From: Candidatus Cloacimonadota bacterium
GTDB taxonomy: Bacteria; Cloacimonadota; Cloacimonadia; Cloacimonadales; Cloacimonadaceae
Assembly (NCBI GenBank): GCA_023230245.1
Contig: JALNXT010000004.1
Location: 1 to 17,540, forward strand
DNA length: 17,540 nucleotides
Reading direction: 5' to 3'
Shown here piece after piece: positions 14,158-17,540 of this stretch. The position numbers and the translations under genes were made by a program. How positions within the stretch are numbered: position 1 is the stretch's first letter; the number at the start of each line of letters is the position of its first letter. A model generated the notes under the pieces. It did no database searches and was not told the origin of the DNA. It was given only the letters and a program-made list of their open reading frames with translations.

Positions 14158-14920
14158 TCAAAAGCAGGCTATAGCAGAAGTGCTAAAAAATAGCATTCGC
14201 AATAAATTCAACACGCATAATCCTGAACCAGCTTATATGCCCTTTCACACCAGACTATTAGGCAAAGATAGGCTGGCTCTATACTCTTTTATTCATTCAC
14301 TCAATACCAATTTTGGAACTACTATCTTTGAGCCAATTGCAAAAACAATAGCTATTGGTAACTTTGCCTCTGCCAGTTCTCAACAAATTGCCGGAACTCA
14401 CATTTCATCCGAAGCACAAAGAGCAATCCAACAAATAATGGATAAACTCTCAACCGCAGAAGCCACGCCCAACAAACTTGAAGAGATTGAAGCTATTAGA
14501 AGTTGCTGCACTAAAGGTCAGATGGTGAAAGTAAAGCCCACTAAGGTGGACTTAAAATTGATCAGCAAAGATGGAGCAATAGTTCTTATCGATATCAAAA
14601 CTGCCAAACCTAATGCAGGAGGGTTCAAAGAGTTCAAAAGAACGCTATTGGAATGGGTTGCAGTTACGCTTGCTGAAAATCCGCAGGCTAATATCCAAAC
14701 CCTCATCGCGATACCTTATAATCCTTATGAACCCAATCCTTACTCTCGATGGACAATGAGAGGGATGCTCGATTTGGAACACGAATTGAAAGTTGCCACG
14801 GAATTCTGGGATTATTTAGGCGGTGTGGGTACTTATACAGCATTATTGGATATTTTCGAGCTGGTTGGGATTGAGCTTAGACAAGAGATTGATTCCTATT
14901 TTGCGAGATTTGTAAGGTAA
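14147..14920 (+). CDS. TdeIII-family Type II restriction endonuclease
   Basis: 257 residues. Family-like blocks: PFHTRLLGKDRLALYSFIHS (32-51), LNTNFGTTIFEPIAK (52-66), a PD-(D/E)XK core KVDLKLISKDGAIVLIDIK (133-151) with D135, D149 and K151 as probable metal ligands and catalytic lysine, FKRTLLEW (163-170), LIAIPYNPYEPNPYSRWT (186-203) and FWDYLGG (220-226). From memory these match the RE_TdeIII family, whose characterised members cut GGNCC; that target is inferred. The ATG at 14147 sits inside the methyltransferase end, 8 nt after AAAGGA, so nuclease translation may be coupled to the methyltransferase, a usual safety order. The gene appears full length with no frameshift. Confidence 0.88.
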   Translation: MNADQKQAIAEVLKNSIRNKFNTHNPEPAYMPFHTRLLGKDRLALYSFIHSLNTNFGTTIFEPIAKTIAIGNFASASSQQIAGTHISSEAQRAIQQIMDKLSTAEATPNKLEEIEAIRSCCTKGQMVKVKPTKVDLKLISKDGAIVLIDIKTAKPNAGGFKEFKRTLLEWVAVTLAENPQANIQTLIAIPYNPYEPNPYSRWTMRGMLDLEHELKVATEFWDYLGGVGTYTALLDIFELVGIELRQEIDSYFARFVR

Positions 14921-15029
14921 TGTTCATCCAATAACACACAAAACCCTGTTTCATAAGCATCAACTTTGTTTTTTCTTCGATACTTATAATGCTAACAATA
15001 TTCAGTCTTTAGCTATACTTCCTTTGCTT

Positions 15030-15098
15030 GCATTGCCCTATCATTGCCCACCCATTGCCCTTCGCATGGGCATTGAGTGGGCAATGATAGGGCAATGC
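15030..15098. repeat. Long palindrome / hairpin with 7-nt loop
   Basis: Arms 15030-15060 and 15068-15098 pair over 31 positions with two mismatches (15052/15076 and 15055/15073); the outer 22 bp (15030-15051 with 15077-15098) are perfect. The loop is TTCGCAT. The left arm itself contains CATTGCCC three times at 10-12 base spacing. Neither side has a T-run, so it is not a classical intrinsic terminator; a REP/MITE-like unit or a bidirectional transcription block is possible. Confidence 0.85.
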
Positions 15099-15148
15099 CA
15101 TTAAGGTGAAGATGCTGGCGCATGGGGTGGCAAACTACGATTTGCCAC

Positions 15149-15168
15149 AGCATCCGCAGGATGCTTTT
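15149..15168 (+). terminator. Weak candidate intrinsic terminator for the restriction-modification transcript
   Basis: AGCATCC and GGATGCT (15149-15155, 15159-15165) form a perfect 7-bp stem with a 3-nt GCA loop, followed on the plus strand by a short run of T that is broken by C. The run is too short for a confident call. An adjacent stem GTGGCAAA/TTTGCCAC (15127-15134, 15141-15148) lies directly upstream. Confidence 0.35.
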
Positions 15169-15222
15169 CAATAACCTGCGGTGAAGTATAGAAACAGTTT
15201 TTTCGGGCATATTTAAGGATTG

Positions 15223-16071
15223 TTAGTGCGCGGCGATCCATTCACTTGCTCCGCTCTGAACGTAGGCAATATCTTCGGGGCTAAGCTGTTCCAGTACCAT
15301 ATCTATATTGTTTTTGGCGTCTTCAAAGCCATCCACATAAGCAATATACCACCAGAAATAGGTAAGCATGTAGTCCTGCTCCACGCCGGTGCCATTAAAG
15401 GTCAGCACACCAAGGTTGAATTGGGCATTGTTGTGCCCTTGCTGGGCAGCCTTTTCATACCATTCGGCGGCAGCGGTGTAATCCTGCGCTACGCCTTTGC
15501 CGGTTTCCAGGCAACGGCCGACTCTGAACTGGCAGGCGGGATCTCCCTCTGTGGCAGCAAGCAAATACCATTTATAGGCTTCGGAGAAGTTTTGCTCTGC
15601 ACCTTCGGAGTAGTAAAATTCGGCTAAGTTAATCTGGGAATCCATGTAACCCTGTGCGCCTGCAAGACGGTACCACTTGAGGGCTTCTTGGATGTTTTGC
15701 TCTACGCCATTGCCTTCGTCGTAGCACACACCCAGATTGTGCTGAGCTTCATCAAAACCTTGCTCGGCAGCTTTGCGGAACCATTTTATCGCCTCCGCAT
15801 AGCTGGTTTCCACCCCTATTCCTTCGTAAAAACAGTAGCCCAGGGTAGCTTGCCCTTTTGCATTGCCCTGCCCGGCGGATTTAAGCAGCAAGGTTACGGC
15901 TTTCCCCACGTCCTGCTCGATGCCATCGCCATGATAATACGCCTCTGCCAGGTCATTCTGGGCTACCGGATCGCCGGAAGTTGCCCTGGCCTCCAGTTCT
16001 TTTGAATAAGTTAAAGCTGAAATAGTTGCCGCTATCAAGAGCAGCAATATGATAACGATACATTTGCGCAT
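15223..16071 (-). CDS. Secreted Sel1-repeat (TPR-like) protein
   Basis: 282 residues. N-terminal signal peptide (MRKC, hydrophobic core 5-17, likely cleavage near residue 19); no lipobox. Then six Sel1-like repeats of about 36 residues (33-68, 69-104, 105-140, 141-175, 176-211, 212-247) with the pattern A(Q)xxLGxxYxxGxGVEQDxxxAxxWYxxAAxQG, and a partial seventh before a short C-terminal tail. Repeat four is one residue short. Sel1 arrays are alpha-alpha solenoids that bind protein partners, often in the periplasm or envelope; no partner can be named here. The ATG has AGGAG 5 nt upstream. It lies 38 nt after the amidohydrolase gene on the same strand, so co-transcription is possible. Confidence 0.92.
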   Translation of the reverse strand: MRKCIVIILLLLIAATISALTYSKELEARATSGDPVAQNDLAEAYYHGDGIEQDVGKAVTLLLKSAGQGNAKGQATLGYCFYEGIGVETSYAEAIKWFRKAAEQGFDEAQHNLGVCYDEGNGVEQNIQEALKWYRLAGAQGYMDSQINLAEFYYSEGAEQNFSEAYKWYLLAATEGDPACQFRVGRCLETGKGVAQDYTAAAEWYEKAAQQGHNNAQFNLGVLTFNGTGVEQDYMLTYFWWYIAYVDGFEDAKNNIDMVLEQLSPEDIAYVQSGASEWIAAH

Positions 16072-16109
16072 TTCTACTCCTTAGTTTGCTGTATATTATG
16101 GATTGATAT

Positions 16110-17222
16110 TTAATGCAATGCCAGATGGTGCATCAGTGCAATTCCGCTTTCTATGCATTCATCTGCGGGGAGAAACTTATCCGAATGCAGGGGCTGATTA
16201 CATCCGCTACCCAGCCAAAACAGCATTCCAGGATAAAGACTGGTAAAAAAGCCAAAGTCTTCGCCCGTCATGGCGGTCTCAGCCTCTTGGTATTCCATGT
16301 TTAGCGCAGCACAAGCAGTCATTAACTGCTGCACTAAAGCAGCATCATTCACCACTGGGTCGTAGCTGCAATGCAATTCTACTTTGGCAGTTGCGCCCAA
16401 TGCTTTTGCACAGGAATCGGCATAATCATAAGTCATTTGGTTCATGCTATTGCATACTTCTTTCTTTAGGCTGCGATGGGTTCCTTCCAGAATGCACTTA
16501 GCCGGAATTATATTGCGGATATCACCTGCATTCATTTTACCAACGTGGTAGATTACCCGCTCGGTTTTGTTAAGTTCGTGTATGGCATTGGTGATTTGAT
16601 TCATGAAATCCAAGCCTGCCTGAAGTGCATTGATGCCTTTTTCTGGATAGGCTACATGTGCGGATTTACCGTAAAAGCGTACATCAAACTCCTGAGGGAT
16701 GCCAAAGAAGATACCTGCTTTGCTGGAGATGGTTCCCGCCGCTAAGTCACTTGCCACATGCAAGGCGATGGCACTGCTAATATCATAGCTTTGGATGATG
16801 CCTTCGCCTAATACAGATTGCGCTCCACCTTTACCTTCCTCGGCGGGTTGGAAAAGGAACAGCAGGTTCGTAGCAGGCGTTCCTTCTGCAATGCGGTAAA
16901 TCAGCCCCATCAGGATACTCATGTGCACATCGTGCCCACAAGCATGCATAAAGCCTTTATGCTGCGAAGAATAATTGCTGATAACTGTCTCCTGAATGGG
17001 CAGCGCGTCCATATCCGCTCTGAAGAGTTTGTAGGCTCCATATCCCGCATTATAGGCAACTAAAATGCCATTGCTATGCTTGAATTCGTGGAATGTCCAT
17101 CGCTTGTCCGCAATACCGGGGACATTGTGCAAGTACTTGAGGAGCAAAGCTTTGGTCTTATGCTCTTTAAAGGCTAGTTCGGGAATCTGGTGTAAGGCAT
17201 GGCGTAGGGCAATGGCATCCAT
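16110..17222 (-). CDS. M20D-family amidohydrolase, probable N-acetyl-diaminopimelate deacetylase
   Basis: 370-residue binuclear metallo-amidohydrolase. Motifs: LFRADMDALPIQE (66-78), HACGHDVHMSIL (93-104) with C95 and H97, FQPAEEGKGGA (124-134) with E128/E129, ALHV (H155), the dimerisation-domain GKSAHVAYPEKGINAL (185-200), MTGEDFGFF (318-326) and HSDKFLPADE (346-355). This is the hippurate hydrolase / N-acetyl-amino-acid deacetylase subfamily. The gene begins 2 nt after the asd stop, with AGGA 8 nt upstream, so a lysine/diaminopimelate role (removing acetyl from N-acetyl-LL-diaminopimelate, as DapL/YkuR) is favoured. Substrate choice within M20D cannot be settled from motifs, and hippurate-type or aminoacyl substrates remain possible. 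Confidence 0.85.
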   Translation of the reverse strand: MDAIALRHALHQIPELAFKEHKTKALLLKYLHNVPGIADKRWTFHEFKHSNGILVAYNAGYGAYKLFRADMDALPIQETVISNYSSQHKGFMHACGHDVHMSILMGLIYRIAEGTPATNLLFLFQPAEEGKGGAQSVLGEGIIQSYDISSAIALHVASDLAAGTISSKAGIFFGIPQEFDVRFYGKSAHVAYPEKGINALQAGLDFMNQITNAIHELNKTERVIYHVGKMNAGDIRNIIPAKCILEGTHRSLKKEVCNSMNQMTYDYADSCAKALGATAKVELHCSYDPVVNDAALVQQLMTACAALNMEYQEAETAMTGEDFGFFTSLYPGMLFWLGSGCNQPLHSDKFLPADECIESGIALMHHLALH

Positions 17223-17224
17223 GC

Positions 17225-17540
17225 TTATATCCTGCCGGAGTATTGTGCGTGAAGCTTAAATATATCTACTGCATTGGCAGCAGCACCCAGGCGTACGTTA
17301 TGCCCCACATTCCAGAAGTTTACAGATTTGCTGTCGCAGCCGGTGCGCAGCCGGCAGACATGAGAATCGTTGGAATTTCCCAAGTCGAGCGGGGTAACAT
17401 AAGAATTTTGATAATAGACCAGCGATGCCGCTTCGCTGAGGGCTTTTTCTGCCTTGGCAAGATTCACTGTTTTGTCAAACTGAGCGTAAACGGTGGCTGA
17501 GTGCCCATAAATAACCGGTACTCGCACTGTAGTAACGCTA
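17225..17540 (-). CDS. asd: Aspartate-semialdehyde dehydrogenase, C-terminal part (N-terminus beyond window edge)
   Basis: Reduces aspartyl phosphate to aspartate semialdehyde, the branch point to diaminopimelate, lysine, threonine and methionine. The frame is open to the window end and about 105 C-terminal residues are visible. VRVPVIYGHS contains the conserved Arg and His seven residues apart, matching R267 and H274 of E. coli Asd. The C-terminal FWNVGHNVRLGAAANAVDI is the family's DNLRKGAAxNAVQI block, with His in place of the usual Asp and R-L for R-K. The catalytic cysteine lies outside the window. The GTG at 17527 is internal, not the start. It is followed 2 nt later by the amidohydrolase gene. 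Confidence 0.93.
   Translation of the reverse strand, partial: SVTTVRVPVIYGHSATVYAQFDKTVNLAKAEKALSEAASLVYYQNSYVTPLDLGNSNDSHVCRLRTGCDSKSVNFWNVGHNVRLGAAANAVDIFKLHAQYSGRI

Larger units (their letters stand above)
14921..15222. other. Gene-free spacer between the restriction gene and the Sel1 gene, rich in hairpins
   Basis: About 300 bases where plus-strand restriction genes converge on the minus-strand Sel1/M20/asd group. No credible gene: the one open frame here runs through the hairpin arms and resembles no family. It holds one 31-nt-arm palindrome (15030-15098) and three smaller stems (15127-15181), listed separately. The first 100 bases are A/T-rich and featureless to the eye. Confidence 0.7.

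Noticed and set aside
15030..15098. Rho-independent terminator
   Set aside because: The stem is long and stable, but neither strand has a T-run after it.
15013..15210. 65-residue minus-strand open frame in the spacer after the restriction genes
   Set aside because: It runs through both arms of the long palindrome and the small hairpins, has no family signature and lies in sequence explained by structure.
16075..16109. Promoter for the Sel1 gene
   Set aside because: A/T-rich TAATAT-like text is present, but no convincing -35/-10 pair fits in the 38-nt gap.

Overview
This window looks like a bacterial chromosome from a Gram-negative, probably anaerobic or fermentative lineage. The evidence for a Gram-negative envelope is the ADP-heptose (LPS inner core) gene pair, an RseC-family membrane protein and the meso-diaminopimelate branch genes. 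The gene order, the TTG/GTG starts behind strong GGAG-type ribosome binding sites and the four-helix-bundle accessory gene would suit the FCB / Cloacimonadota neighbourhood. That assignment is inference; no rRNA or other phylogenetic marker was compared.

Region 1 (1-11779, all minus strand) is a 15-gene run that reads leftwards: der, plsY, purF, hldE1 (rfaE1), hldE2 (rfaE2), rseC-like, folB, folK, a short glmU-like uridylyltransferase, a HIT/Ap4A-phosphorylase-like protein, a LytR_C-domain membrane protein, rsfS, argS, rimI and nadB (cut by the window edge). Almost every junction is a start/stop overlap or a gap of 6 nt or less, so it reads as one translationally coupled housekeeping operon. 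It mixes ribosome maturation (der, rsfS, rimI), translation (argS), phospholipid, purine, folate and NAD synthesis, and envelope sugar precursors.

Region 2 (about 11802-12378) separates that operon from the next genes. It is a compact accessory module: one gene of the 23S rRNA intervening-sequence four-helix-bundle family, bounded by three arrays of a degenerate 8-bp repeat (consensus near AGTRAYRA). Two arrays run in the gene's direction and one is inverted. The arrays give the module terminal inverted repeats and a long imperfect palindrome centred on AGGCCT. This is the most unusual structure in the window.

Region 3 (12469-14920, plus strand) is a compact Type II restriction-modification system: a probable N4-cytosine/N6-adenine DNA methyltransferase with an N-terminal helix-turn-helix-like segment, overlapping by 11 nt a TdeIII-family PD-(D/E)XK endonuclease (GGNCC predicted from family knowledge). 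A 7-bp dyad surrounds the methyltransferase ribosome binding site.

Region 4 (14921-15222) has no gene but holds a 31-nt-arm hairpin and a set of smaller, partly mutually exclusive hairpins.

Region 5 (15223-17540, minus strand) holds asd (cut by the right edge), an M20D amidohydrolase that the context suggests is N-acetyl-diaminopimelate deacetylase, and a secreted Sel1-repeat protein. No tRNA, rRNA, CRISPR array or transposase was seen.
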